A DNA stretch of 64,000 nucleotides from Acinetobacter sp. NIPH 2699. Its GTDB lineage: Bacteria > Pseudomonadota > Gammaproteobacteria > Pseudomonadales > Moraxellaceae. The first letter of the stretch is position 1; each line of letters opens with the position of its first letter. Positions 52,991 through 61,249 of the stretch are shown piece after piece. The stretch covers positions 186,001 to 250,000 of the forward strand of contig NZ_JAKZGL010000002.1 in the NCBI RefSeq assembly GCF_022549355.1. The letters are read 5' to 3'. The notes under the pieces are model-generated. The model did not search any database, was not told the origin of the DNA, and saw only the letters and a list, made by a program, of their open reading frames with translations. The position numbers and the translations under genes are program-made.

Positions 52991-53635
52991 ATGTCGATTC
53001 GTCAATTTCAAGCACAACGTATGCAAGCACCACGTGATTTTATCACGATTCCAGACACTTCGATTTGTGTTGAAATTGGTGCAGGTAAAGGCAAACATGC
53101 CTTGTTATTTTCAGGTGAAAATCCGCAAAAAACCTTATACGCCATTGAACGTACCAAAGAAAAATTTGTGGCAATGCAAAAACAGCATCAGCTTGAAGCG
53201 CGTGAACATTTACATCCTATTCATGCTGACGCGCTGCCTTGGGTGGTACATGCCTTATTTCCAGCGCAGGTTGAACAATTTTTTATTTTATACCCAAACC
53301 CAGAACCGCATAATCCAGCACAACGTTGGTTGAATATGCCATTCTTTGAGTTTCTCCTTTCTCGTCTTCAAACCAATGGCACGATTACCTTGGCGAGTAA
53401 TATTCCTGAATATATTGATGAAGCAGAACAGCAGTTAATTGAGGTGTGGAAACTGCCGTATCAGAAACAGAAAATTGCAGCGGACGCTGCGCGAACGCAT
53501 TTTGAAATTAAATATTTAGAACGTGGTGAGCTATGCCAACAGTTGGTTATTACCAAGCCCCAAGGCTACTCAACTCGTTTTGATGATTTCGCACCTCTAC
53601 AAGGACAAAATACACAAGAGAAGCATGATGCCTAA
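52991..53635 (+). CDS. TrmB-like SAM-dependent methyltransferase
   Basis: 214 residues related to the tRNA (guanine-N7) methyltransferase TrmB. It has the SAM site CVEIGAGKGKHALLFSGENP, IERTKEKF, and FILYPNPEPHNPAQRWLNMPF in the place of TrmB's FPDPWPKKRHHKRR. That substitution removes most of the basic residues, so it may be a paralogue with another substrate. The start is ATG 52991. Its end overlaps the start of the following flavoprotein by 8 bp. Confidence 0.75.
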   Translation: MSIRQFQAQRMQAPRDFITIPDTSICVEIGAGKGKHALLFSGENPQKTLYAIERTKEKFVAMQKQHQLEAREHLHPIHADALPWVVHALFPAQVEQFFILYPNPEPHNPAQRWLNMPFFEFLLSRLQTNGTITLASNIPEYIDEAEQQLIEVWKLPYQKQKIAADAARTHFEIKYLERGELCQQLVITKPQGYSTRFDDFAPLQGQNTQEKHDA

Positions 53636-54830
53636 GCGCATTGCCATTATTGGTGCGGGACCAGCAGGTTTAATGGCAGCGGAAGTTCTCAGTCAATATG
53701 ACTATGAAATCGACGTGTTTGAACAAAAACCTTCGGCTGCACGCAAGTTTCTGATGGCAGGCAAAACAGGCTTGAATATCTCCCACGCTGAGCCGATTGA
53801 GACCTTTATACAGCGTTATGATCATGCTGAATGGTTGGCAGCTTGGGTCAAACAATGGGATGCCCAGTGGATTCAAGATTGGATGAAAGGCCTCGGTATT
53901 GAATCCTATATTGGCAGCTCGGGTCGGGTGTTTCCTGTAGAAATGAAAGCTGCACCCTTACTTCGGGCATGGTTAAAGCGATTAATGGCAGATGGCGTCA
54001 AGTTCCATTATCGGCATCGCTGCGTGGATTTATCCAATAATCAATTGACCATCGAAAATCAAAGCCAACGTTTTACCACCGCTTATGATGCGATTGTGTT
54101 GGCCTGTGGTGCGGTGTCATGGTCGCAATTGGGTAGCGATGGGGTATGGCAGCAATGGTTGTTGAATGATGAGGTTGAGCCATTCCAAGCCAGCAATGCA
54201 GGTGTCCTGAAAGCATGGTCGCCGTTTATGCAGGATTGTTTTGGTCAGCCACTTAAACGCGTAGATGCGTGGGTAGCACCTGAGCACAAGACACATGGTG
54301 ATATTGTGATTACCCATTATGGCTTTGAAAGTGGTGTGATTTACAAGTTGGGGCGTGATTTAAGAACCAAAATTTCTCAGAAGCAAAATTTACAGCTTTA
54401 TTTGGACTTACTGCCCGATGTGAGTCTTGAGCAATTAGAAAAAAAACTACAGGCCAATAAGAAACAGTCACTCACCAATGTTTGGCGCAAAGCGGGCTTG
54501 GATCATGTGAAAATTAATCTACTGCGTGAAGTCATCGATAAAAGTGTGTGGTCAGATGTAAAGCAAATGGCTCAGCATATGAAACAGCTCAGCATTTGTT
54601 TAGACGGATTCCGCCCGATAGAGGAAGCGATTAGCTGTGCGGGTGGGGTCAAGCAAGCCGTTTTGTCACCACAACTACAGTTGCAATCCAATCCTTATGT
54701 GTTCTGTTGTGGTGAAATGCTGGATTGGGATGCACCAACAGGTGGCTATTTATTGACGGCGTGTTTTGCGACAGGACGTGCGGCAGGTGAAGGTGTGCAT
54801 CATCTATTGGAGCATATTCATGCGATCTGA
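53628..54830 (+). CDS. BaiN/YhiN-like NAD(P)/FAD-dependent oxidoreductase
   Basis: A flavoprotein of the HI0933/YhiN family. The start at ATG 53628 (or 53625) gives MPKRIAIIGAGPAGLMAAEVL with the dinucleotide-binding GxGxxG. It is followed by the family sequence ARKFLMAGKTGLNISHAEP, then FPVEMKAAPLLRAW, LACGAVSWSQLGSDG and the C-terminal FRPIEEAISCAGGVKQ and TGGYLLTACFATGRAAGEGV. About 400 residues. The natural substrate is unknown. The gene overlaps the TrmB-like gene, so the two are co-expressed. Confidence 0.85.
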   Translation: MPKRIAIIGAGPAGLMAAEVLSQYDYEIDVFEQKPSAARKFLMAGKTGLNISHAEPIETFIQRYDHAEWLAAWVKQWDAQWIQDWMKGLGIESYIGSSGRVFPVEMKAAPLLRAWLKRLMADGVKFHYRHRCVDLSNNQLTIENQSQRFTTAYDAIVLACGAVSWSQLGSDGVWQQWLLNDEVEPFQASNAGVLKAWSPFMQDCFGQPLKRVDAWVAPEHKTHGDIVITHYGFESGVIYKLGRDLRTKISQKQNLQLYLDLLPDVSLEQLEKKLQANKKQSLTNVWRKAGLDHVKINLLREVIDKSVWSDVKQMAQHMKQLSICLDGFRPIEEAISCAGGVKQAVLSPQLQLQSNPYVFCCGEMLDWDAPTGGYLLTACFATGRAAGEGVHHLLEHIHAI

Positions 54831-54949
54831 TGTGTTTTAAAGCACTTCTCTAATTTTGTATATTTTTCATGTTCTAAATATCCTTTATTTTTATAGGTTG
54901 GCGGGTTTCTTGCACTGTTGAGATTTATCTTTTTACTGATGAATTTACA

Positions 54950-56212
54950 ATGTGGCAAAAGCTTAAATCCAGTCTATTCCTTCAGGTGGTTCTTGCATTA
55001 ATTCTGGGCATTATTGTTGGGATTAGCTTTCACGATTTTTCTTTGGCATTGAAGCCTTTAGGCGATGGTTTTATTTCCCTGATTAAGATGTTGATCGCGC
55101 CGATTGTTTTCTGTGTCGTGGTGCTCGGCCTCTATGGTGCCAATGACATCAAGAAAATGGGAAAGGTCGGTGCAAAAACGATTTTGTATTTTGAGATTGT
55201 GACCAGTATCGCGCTGGTTTTAGGCATCGTCATTGCTTATGTGTTTAAACCTGGTGTCGGCATGAATATTGACATCAGTAAACTCGATGGAAAGGACTTA
55301 AGTGTCTACACTGAACGTGCACATACGATGAGTACGGGATCTGATTTTCTCCTGCACATTATTCCAAAAACGTTCGTCGATGCATTTGCCAGTGGTGACA
55401 TTTTACAGGTTCTACTGATTGCGATTTTGTTTGGGGTAGCATTGCTGCTTATTCCAAAACATTTGGCTGATTTGGTCTGTCAGGCACTTGAAGCATTTTC
55501 TGAAGTGTTCTTTAAAATGATGGGCTTGATCATACGCCTAGCACCGATTGGGGTATTTGGTTCAGTGGCTTATACCACTGCAAAGTTTGGTGTCGATTCA
55601 CTGGTCCAACTCGGTTATTTGGTCTTATTGTTTTATGTGACTTGTATTTTATTTGTGCTGATTGTTTTAGGTGGGATTCTTAAATTCGCAGGGCTGAATA
55701 TTTTTAAATTTCTGAATTATTTTAAAGATGAGTTGTCCATCGTATTGGGTACAGCATCTTCTGATTCTGTTCTGCCACAAATCATGAAGAAACTGAAAAA
55801 TCTGGGGATTAAGGACTCGACGGTTGGCTTGGTTATTCCAACAGGTTACTCTTTTAATTTAGATGGATTTTCTATCTATTTAACACTGGGGGTTATTTTT
55901 ATTGCGCAGGCCTGCAATATTGATTTATCGATGCATGATCTGATGGCAATTTTACTGGTTTCGTTGGTGACTTCAAAAGGTGCACATGGAATTCCTGGCT
56001 CTGCATTGGTCATTCTAGCGGCAACGTTATCTGTTATCCCAAGTCTACCGACCATTGGTTTGGTATTGTTACTGTCAGTCGATTGGTTTATCGGGATTGT
56101 ACGTGCTTGTACCAATCTCATCGGGAACTGTGTGGCAACTGTTGCGATAGCGCATTGGGAAAAGGATATTGATCATGCGCGTGCACGGGCGGTACTGGAT
56201 CAAAAGGTTTAG
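54950..56212 (+). CDS. Dicarboxylate/amino acid:cation symporter (DAACS family)
   Basis: An inner-membrane Na+- or H+-coupled transporter related to DctA and GltP. The 420 residues contain eight transmembrane helices and two re-entrant loops. Visible motifs are SIVLGTASSDSVLPQIMKKL (serine-rich loop), STVGLVIPTGYSFNLDGFSIYL and VTSKGAHGIPGSALVILAATL, all of which line the substrate site. Residues resemble the C4-dicarboxylate branch (DctA), but specificity cannot be assigned. Monocistronic. Confidence 0.9.
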   Translation: MWQKLKSSLFLQVVLALILGIIVGISFHDFSLALKPLGDGFISLIKMLIAPIVFCVVVLGLYGANDIKKMGKVGAKTILYFEIVTSIALVLGIVIAYVFKPGVGMNIDISKLDGKDLSVYTERAHTMSTGSDFLLHIIPKTFVDAFASGDILQVLLIAILFGVALLLIPKHLADLVCQALEAFSEVFFKMMGLIIRLAPIGVFGSVAYTTAKFGVDSLVQLGYLVLLFYVTCILFVLIVLGGILKFAGLNIFKFLNYFKDELSIVLGTASSDSVLPQIMKKLKNLGIKDSTVGLVIPTGYSFNLDGFSIYLTLGVIFIAQACNIDLSMHDLMAILLVSLVTSKGAHGIPGSALVILAATLSVIPSLPTIGLVLLLSVDWFIGIVRACTNLIGNCVATVAIAHWEKDIDHARARAVLDQKV

Positions 56213-56297
56213 CTGGCTATTTATTTCTATTCGCGATTTGCATGGTGTGCTGATCTCGCCTATATTTTTACATGAAAATTCATTTAAGGAATGAAAA

Positions 56298-56711
56298 ATG
56301 TCTCAGACTTCGCCTGTATATCATGGCAGTTGTTTATGTGATGGGATTCATTATGAGATTCATGGTGAAATTGGAGAGATCATCCAGTGTCATTGCCAAC
56401 GCTGCCGTAAAGCAAATGGAACAGCCTTTGCGACCAATGCGCCGATCAAAATCACTGATTTTAAAATTACACAAGGTGAGCATTTACTCAAAAAGTTTCA
56501 GTCCACTGAAACCACACAACGTTGTTTTTGTGCTGAATGTGGTTCTCCAATCATAAGTATTAAAACCGATACGCCTGAACATTATCGCTTAAGAATCGGC
56601 ACTTTAGATACGCCTTTACAGCAAAAACCAAGTATGCATATCTTCACTGCATCTAAAGCTGAGTGGGACTGCATAGCCGATGCGTTACCACAATATGCTG
56701 AGCGTCCTTAA
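56298..56711 (+). CDS. GFA-family zinc protein
   Basis: 137-residue protein of the glutathione-dependent formaldehyde-activating enzyme (Gfa/CENP-V) family. The zinc ligands are visible: GSCLCDGIHYEI, IIQCHCQRCRKANG and CFCAECGSPII. These proteins bind zinc and sometimes glutathione; real activity on S-hydroxymethylglutathione is established for few members. It is 14 bp upstream of the flavin reductase-like gene on the same strand and probably forms an operon with it. Confidence 0.85.
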   Translation: MSQTSPVYHGSCLCDGIHYEIHGEIGEIIQCHCQRCRKANGTAFATNAPIKITDFKITQGEHLLKKFQSTETTQRCFCAECGSPIISIKTDTPEHYRLRIGTLDTPLQQKPSMHIFTASKAEWDCIADALPQYAERP

Positions 56712-56725
56712 AGAAGTGTTTGATT

Positions 56726-57328
56726 ATGATTTTTGAGATAGCGAAATTAGAGACAAATGAAATCTATCGTTTGTTAAATGGGGGGATTACGCCTCGACCG
56801 ATTGCGTGGATCAGTACTTTATCTGCTGATGGGGTCGCCAATCTTGCACCTTATTCCTTTTTCAATGTGGCAAGTTGTAATCCTCCTATTCTTTGGTATT
56901 CACAAGTAAATCCTAGAAATGGCAAGGATAAAGATACCTTGAGAAATTTAATCGATACCAATGAATGTGTGGTGCATATCGTGAATTCTCAATTGCTTGA
57001 AAAGATGAATTTATCTTGTGCGGCACTTCCATCAGAACAAAGCGAATTTGATTTTGCTGAGATTGAATCGTGTCCGAGCCATCAAGTACAGCCTTTATCT
57101 GTTAAAGATGCCTTGATTCGCTATGAGTGTCAGCTGAGAGAGGTGATTCAATTGAGTTCACTGCCATCAGGTGGAACAGTGGCTTTGCTCGATGTGAAAT
57201 CAATATATGTAGATGATCGTTTATGGGATGGTGTGATGATTGATCAACAGCAATCGGATAGTGTCGGAAGAATGGGCGGGGATTTTTATAGTTTAACGAC
57301 GGATTTACATCAACTTGCAAGACCTTAG
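56726..57328 (+). CDS. Flavin reductase-like FMN-binding protein
   Basis: A split-barrel flavin-binding protein. From ATG 56726 it has 200 residues, with the family signature LLNGGITPRPIAWISTLSADGVANLAPYSFFN near the N-terminus. RNGKDKDTLRNLIDTNECVV and a closing segment RMGGDFYSLT follow. Such proteins use NAD(P)H to reduce flavin or act as oxidoreductases; the partner is unknown. Co-directional with the GFA gene and followed by a small terminator. Confidence 0.85.
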   Translation: MIFEIAKLETNEIYRLLNGGITPRPIAWISTLSADGVANLAPYSFFNVASCNPPILWYSQVNPRNGKDKDTLRNLIDTNECVVHIVNSQLLEKMNLSCAALPSEQSEFDFAEIESCPSHQVQPLSVKDALIRYECQLREVIQLSSLPSGGTVALLDVKSIYVDDRLWDGVMIDQQQSDSVGRMGGDFYSLTTDLHQLARP

Positions 57329-57340
57329 CAATAATGAATC

Positions 57341-57372
57341 AATAAAATAGGGGCACATCTCCTATTTTTATT
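57341..57372. terminator. Terminator between the flavin reductase gene and ycaQ
   Basis: AATAAAATAGG and CCTATTTTTATT are near-complementary arms around a short GC-containing loop, with T residues following. It lies between convergent genes. Confidence 0.65.
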
Positions 57373-57401
57373 GTTTGCCATTATGGTTTTACCTTCAACG
57401 T

Positions 57402-58616
57402 TTACGTCATCTCAGTCATTTCAATAAACTCGCGGATCGTGCTAGATAATTCAAGTGGACTAATTCGCGAGACATAAATGGACTCGCACTGATTAAAACG
57501 TGCAAAACGGTGTAGTGTGTTGAGAAAGGGGGTGAGCCACAATGCCATATCTATTTGGGTATTTTCGATATGTAGATGAATTAACTCAAACTGACCACTT
57601 TTACGGTGAGCTTTGCAATCAACTCGACCAACGAAGACATCGCCAAACAAAATAGGTAAACAAAAGTAACCATATTTTCTTTTTTCTTGGGGGGTATAAC
57701 ACTCAAGGCGAAAATCAAAGTCAAAACACGCTTTTACGCGTTCACGATGAATAATGGAATTGTCAAAAGGTGAAAGTAAAGAAAGGCTTAGATGATCTGT
57801 ATTATATGTTTTTTCGAATAAATCAGTGAGTACATAGATCGTTTGCAGTTCGTGTATTTGCAACTTTTGGATGATTTTGTCTTCAAGCATTTGACTTAGA
57901 ATTTTTTCAACATTTTGGCGTAATAGTTGTCCCTTTTTCAAATGTGTTATTTGTTTGATACTGGTATAGCCATACGCTCTAAGATAGGTTTTGACTAGAT
58001 ATTTAGCATATTCTAATGCAGTGGGTGGCGTTGTATTGGTTGTACTCGGAAGCACTCTTTCACTCAGATCATAAACTTTTTCTATGCCATTTCGGGCGCA
58101 AATCATTAAATCACCTTGCATAAAGAGCTGCTCAAGGGCGATTTTTGTCGGCTTCCAATTCCACCAACTGCTGTTATTTTTACTTAAGCTCTCAAAATCT
58201 CTGGCTTTTTGCGGGCCATCGATACGGATCTTATCGTATACATTGCGCATGACTTGAATATCCGCTTTATAATAGCGAGACTCACCATTTTTAATGCTTA
58301 ACATTTTAGGGAGAGCATATCGAAAGTCTTGCATCGGCAAATAGGATGCGGCATGAAACCAGTATTCAAATATCTGACGTTCTGCGACCAATTGATCAAG
58401 CCATTGCGGTTGATAATCTGCAATTCGTGTCCAAAAAGTATGATGATGTGCCCGTGCAACAACAGATAAAGTGTCGATTTGTACATACCCAAGTTGTTGT
58501 AAGGTAGAAAGGACTGCTGCTTTTCCTGAGCCAAAAGGTCTTTTTTGATTAAGCCCTTGGGCTTCTAAGGTAATATGTCGTAGTTTTTTTGATAGATCAT
58601 TTTGTTGAATGGACAT
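57402..58616 (-). CDS. YcaQ-like crosslink-repair DNA glycosylase (winged-helix)
   Basis: YcaQ/AlkX proteins excise alkylated bases and unhook interstrand crosslinks. The 404 residues show LQQLGYVQIDTLSVVARAHH with the catalytic QxD motif (Gln-Ile-Asp) near residues 46-48. HHHTFWTRIADYQPQWLDQL, FEYWFHAASYLPMQDFRYAL and the C-terminal SLLSPFDNSIIHRERVKACFDFDFRLECY follow, with three winged-helix repeats predicted. Close in length to E. coli YcaQ (410). Single gene. Confidence 0.85.
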   Translation of the reverse strand: MSIQQNDLSKKLRHITLEAQGLNQKRPFGSGKAAVLSTLQQLGYVQIDTLSVVARAHHHTFWTRIADYQPQWLDQLVAERQIFEYWFHAASYLPMQDFRYALPKMLSIKNGESRYYKADIQVMRNVYDKIRIDGPQKARDFESLSKNNSSWWNWKPTKIALEQLFMQGDLMICARNGIEKVYDLSERVLPSTTNTTPPTALEYAKYLVKTYLRAYGYTSIKQITHLKKGQLLRQNVEKILSQMLEDKIIQKLQIHELQTIYVLTDLFEKTYNTDHLSLSLLSPFDNSIIHRERVKACFDFDFRLECYTPQEKRKYGYFCLPILFGDVFVGRVDCKAHRKSGQFELIHLHIENTQIDMALWLTPFLNTLHRFARFNQCESIYVSRISPLELSSTIREFIEMTEMT

Positions 58617-58729
58617 TATTTCCCTCAGCTATTTTTATTCAAATAATCGTTATTTCGCATGTTATGCGATGTGGTCTTTCAAAGACATGTTAAATCGACT
58701 TAGATGATTATATTAAATGATTTCACTCT

Positions 58730-58813
58730 TCACGCTGCACTCTCAAATTTCAAACCATCCCAGCCATTGAGTATAAATTGATAAATGTTTTGTGACAGAA
58801 TGTGTAGGCTATT
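58730..58813 (-). pseudogene. Remnant of a second hopJ gene
   Basis: In one minus-strand frame the last codons read NIYQFILNGWDGLKFESAA then stop. This aligns with the C-terminus of HopJ at 59618 (NIRQFMQNGWDGVKFEGEA). Only about 25 codons are recognisable before a stop at 58814. The rest of 58617-58906 shows no gene. It looks like the decayed tail of a duplicated hopJ copy, separated from the intact one by the Yip1-like gene. Confidence 0.7.
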
Positions 58814-58906
58814 TTATCAGATGATAAAGTTCAACTTCTTTTTCTATGCGACATTGGTTATTATTAGCAAAATAAAATATTTTAAATCAATTTATTAAGT
58901 GTATTT

Positions 58907-59572
58907 ATGAATACTGAATTATCTTTAGAGAAACAAGAGCAAAAAGAAATTTTACCATTTTCATTTAAAAACTTATGGATGCTGTTCTTCCAACCCAAGA
59001 GGTTTTTTTCCCTGCCAGCAATTTATCATCATCGCAGTATTATGATCGCTGCCTATTTAATTGGCATGTTTTCTGTAATGGATCGAGTCGATCAAAATTT
59101 GCTTAAAGCAGAATTTGGAAGTCGTACCTCGTTCATGCTTGATGTTACAGATGCTTGGTGGAGTTATTGGTTCCTCATTTTAGGGATGGGAACGATCTCT
59201 GCTGTACTGGTCTGGTTGATACATGGTTGGTGGTATAAAAAGCGTTTACAATTTTCAGGCGCGAAAGAGGCAGACCCACAACTCGCTCGGCATATTTGGG
59301 CTTTACAATCTTTGGTGGCGGCTTTGCCTGTTATTATTGTCACAATAGTACAGACATTGATCTATAGCAGTTATCTTGATGCTTATGAAAACTCATCCAT
59401 TCTGAACTTTGTGGTCATTCCTTTTATGTTTTGGTCATGTTGGGTGAGTTATAGAGCAGCAACGTCAGTGTTTAATACCAATGCTTGGGCAAAGTTTTGG
59501 TTTCTGGCATTACCGATTACGTTTTATTTGCTGGCGATGGGGATTTTGACAGCGATACTTGTCAATGGATGA
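58907..59572 (+). CDS. Yip1-like membrane protein
   Basis: 221 residues with five likely transmembrane segments (about 44-60, 87-106, 130-152, 162-182 and 196-218) after an amphipathic N-terminus (KNLWMLFFQPKRFFSLPAIY). The pattern resembles YIP1/DUF1282-type proteins, which are inner-membrane proteins of unknown role. It is flanked by an intact and a degraded hopJ. It ends at a strong terminator. Confidence 0.65.
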   Translation: MNTELSLEKQEQKEILPFSFKNLWMLFFQPKRFFSLPAIYHHRSIMIAAYLIGMFSVMDRVDQNLLKAEFGSRTSFMLDVTDAWWSYWFLILGMGTISAVLVWLIHGWWYKKRLQFSGAKEADPQLARHIWALQSLVAALPVIIVTIVQTLIYSSYLDAYENSSILNFVVIPFMFWSCWVSYRAATSVFNTNAWAKFWFLALPITFYLLAMGILTAILVNG

Positions 59573-59582
59573 TTGTATGGCT

Positions 59583-59613
59583 AAGCAGGAAGGGAATAGC
59601 CTTCCTGCTTTTT
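59583..59613. terminator. Terminator between Yip1-like gene and hopJ
   Basis: AAGCAGGAAGG (59583-59593) and CCTTCCTGCTT (59600-59610) form perfect 11-bp arms with a 6-nt loop and a T-run. It serves the converging genes. Confidence 0.88.
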
Positions 59614-59617
59614 AATC

Positions 59618-59950
59618 TTAACGTGCAGTTAAGGCTTCGCCTTCAAACTTTACGCCATCCCAGCCATTTTGCATAAACTGACGGATATTTTGGTGATCTG
59701 TTGCTTCAGGTGTTGCCAGTACAGACGCATAGTGTTCTGCAAATAAGTTTAAAGTATCTTCAGCACTTAAACCTTCGATTTTGGCAAAAGAAAATACTTT
59801 GGCACTGCCTTGGTTTTCTGTCGCAGCATTAAATTGCGCGCCATTTTGAAAAGCCGTTGGGCTATGTTGATAACGTGCTTCAATAAATGCCAACACATCT
59901 GCAAATTTTGCAGAACCTTCTTTTAATTGCGCTAATAATGTTTGAGCCAT
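59618..59950 (-). CDS. HopJ-family protein
   Basis: 110 residues beginning MAQTLLAQLKEGSAKFADVL; the ATG at 59950 is preferred over one at 59989, whose extra residues look untranslated. Sequence features are FIEARYQHSPTAFQNGAQ, KVFSFAKIEGL and the end IRQFMQNGWDGVKFEGEA. The family is named after a Pseudomonas type III effector but is widespread in free-living bacteria without type III secretion. A cytoplasmic housekeeping role of unknown nature is therefore more likely here. Confidence 0.85.
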   Translation of the reverse strand: MAQTLLAQLKEGSAKFADVLAFIEARYQHSPTAFQNGAQFNAATENQGSAKVFSFAKIEGLSAEDTLNLFAEHYASVLATPEATDHQNIRQFMQNGWDGVKFEGEALTAR

Positions 59951-59993
59951 TTTAAAATTCCATGTGCATAAAATGAATGTGAGCATCATAACA

Positions 59994-60037
59994 TGATGAA
60001 ACTGTGGATAACTGAATGCTTATACACAGTTTCATCA
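59994..60037. promoter_or_regulatory. 18-bp inverted repeat containing two DnaA-box sequences
   Basis: Arms 59994-60011 and 60020-60037 match at 17 of 18 positions. Within them, TGTGGATAA (60003-60011) and TTATACACA (60020-60028) are both DnaA-box matches in opposite orientation. It lies between divergent hopJ and the fluoride riboswitch, without a T-run, so a protein-binding site is likelier than a terminator. Confidence 0.55.
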
Positions 60038-60060
60038 CAACTCAAAAGAGCGGTTGAGTT

Positions 60061-60085
60061 GTCTAAAAATTATGTTATTTTAGAC
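60061..60085. promoter_or_regulatory. Palindrome GTCTAAAA / TTTTAGAC before the fluoride riboswitch
   Basis: Perfect 8-bp arms (60061-60068 and 60078-60085) with a 9-bp centre. It overlaps the expected promoter of the riboswitch transcript (TTGAGT at 60055 and TATTTT at 60076, spacing a short 15 bp). Possible operator or simply a promoter with symmetry. Confidence 0.35.
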
Positions 60086-60087
60086 AA

Positions 60088-60148
60088 ATAAAGGAGATGG
60101 TATTCCTCCTGTAACAAACCGCCATATCGGCTAATGATGCCTACGTGA
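60088..60148 (+). ncRNA. Fluoride riboswitch (crcB motif)
   Basis: The aptamer core is plainly visible: GGAGATGG, ATTCCTCC, AACAAACCGCC, then GGCTAATGATGCCTACG. The GGAG/CTCC stem, the pseudoknot segment and the conserved TGATGCCTAC end match the known P. syringae fluoride aptamer closely. Fluoride binding is expected to raise expression of the downstream exporter crcB. Confidence 0.93.
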
Positions 60149-60152
60149 CCCT

Positions 60153-60186
60153 GAACAGAGGGGCGTAGCTTTTGCGTGCTCTGTTC
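60153..60186 (+). terminator. Expression-platform hairpin of the fluoride riboswitch
   Basis: GAACAGAG (60153-60160) pairs with CTCTGTTC (60179-60186), followed by TTATTTT. CTACG at the aptamer end can alternatively pair with CGTAG at about 60164-60168, so the two structures compete. This fits transcriptional control, off without fluoride. Confidence 0.65.
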
Positions 60187-60256
60187 TTATTTTAGAGTTC
60201 GCAGATGAAAATCTCTCATAAAAATATTGATCAATCCATGCCGAATACTTTTTCTT

Positions 60257-60276
60257 CTCCAAACTTGATTTTGGAG
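60257..60276 (+). promoter_or_regulatory. Hairpin masking the crcB ribosome-binding site
   Basis: CTCCAAA (60257-60263) pairs perfectly with TTTGGAG (60270-60276); the GGAG is the crcB Shine-Dalgarno, 5 nt before the ATG at 60282. The stem would hide the site and could add a translational layer to riboswitch control. Confidence 0.55.
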
Positions 60277-60281
60277 TCATC

Positions 60282-60662
60282 ATGTATTATTCCTTAATTT
60301 CAATTGCAATGGGTTCTGTACTCGGCGCATGGTTACGTTGGTTTCTTAGTTTAAAACTTAATCCTATCTTTCCGAATATTCCCTTGGGTACGGTCACTGT
60401 TAATTTTGTTGGTGGCTTTATTATTGGTTTTGCGATTTCGTATTTTTCTCAAAGTTCTTTGAGTCCCAACTACAAACTGTTTGTAATTACTGGGTTTTGT
60501 GGCGCACTCACGACCTTCTCAACCTTTTCTGCTGAAATTCTTGCCTTATTGCAAAGTGGTAAATTAGGCTATGCTGGCGCAGCGATTATGATCCATGTGC
60601 TCGGATCATTGTTGTTTACAATTTTGGGTATGAGTTTGCACCAATGGTTAAGTACGGCCTAG
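60282..60662 (+). CDS. crcB: Fluoride ion channel CrcB (Fluc)
   Basis: CrcB/Fluc forms dual-topology dimeric channels that expel fluoride. The 126 residues have four transmembrane helices and the family motifs MGSVLGAWLRWFLSL, PLGTVTVNFVGGFIIGF and TGFCGALTTFSTFSAEI, with pore-lining Asn and Phe residues. ATG 60282 follows a GGAG site. The gene lies directly downstream of the fluoride riboswitch. No eriC-type antiporter lies nearby. Confidence 0.97.
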   Translation: MYYSLISIAMGSVLGAWLRWFLSLKLNPIFPNIPLGTVTVNFVGGFIIGFAISYFSQSSLSPNYKLFVITGFCGALTTFSTFSAEILALLQSGKLGYAGAAIMIHVLGSLLFTILGMSLHQWLSTA

Positions 60663-60773
60663 TTTCAGCCTTAGAAAATACGATGTATTTTTAATTTTAT
60701 CTTAAATACCAATTGGGTTTGCTTCTATTGGCTAAACCGCTGCTGATTGTTGTTAACACATAAAATTGAGACA

Positions 60774-60814
60774 TAAAAAAAGAAGCCTAAGAGGAGGAGA
60801 TAACCTTAGACTTC
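60774..60814 (-). terminator. rpmE2 terminator
   Basis: On the minus strand, GAAG-T-CTAAG pairs with CTTAG-G-CTTC (60782-60791 with 60805-60814, one mismatch) and is followed by a run of seven or more T residues. It lies just after the rpmE2 stop. Confidence 0.82.
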
Positions 60815-60852
60815 GAATATGTTTAGTTTAATCAATGAAACTTAAAATAAGA

Positions 60853-61107
60853 TTAAGCCTTGCGATTAAAACGTGCAAAGCGTTTGTTAAAGCTTGCAAC
60901 GCGACCCTCATTGCTTGCTTGACGTACTTCACCTGTATAGAACGGATGAGATGCACTTGAGATATCGAGGGTGACATAAGGATAGACTTTACCTTGATAC
61001 TCTTTCGTTTGCTTGGTTTGAAGTGTACTACCAATCAAAAAGTAAGCATCAGCATTGGTGTCATGGAAAAGCACTTGTTGATAAGCTGGATGAATATCTT
61101 TACGCAT
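60853..61107 (-). CDS. rpmE2: 50S ribosomal protein L31 type B
   Basis: The start ATG 61107 has AGGAG 8 nt upstream and gives 84 residues: [20 protein letters not shown] onward, with [11 protein letters not shown] and [11 protein letters not shown]. There are no cysteines, so this is the zinc-independent (C-minus) type B form. In other bacteria it replaces zinc-containing L31 when zinc is scarce. I see no clear Zur box upstream. Confidence 0.95.
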   Translation of the reverse strand: MRKDIHPAYQQVLFHDTNADAYFLIGSTLQTKQTKEYQGKVYPYVTLDISSASHPFYTGEVRQASNEGRVASFNKRFARFNRKA

Positions 61108-61249
61108 TTGAAATACTCCTATTATTGATATGGATGTTATAACATAACAATATATGGCGTCAATCAAATCTATTTCAAGCTGTCATTTCAATTCGGTTTG
61201 AGATGAATAGATTTCCCCTGAACGATGGATCAGCAAAGGGGAATTTATT

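Noticed and set aside
60204..60296. 30-codon frame between the fluoride riboswitch and crcB, a possible leader peptide
   Set aside because: No convincing ribosome-binding site, and it overlaps the crcB start out of frame; the hairpin over the crcB site explains the region better.
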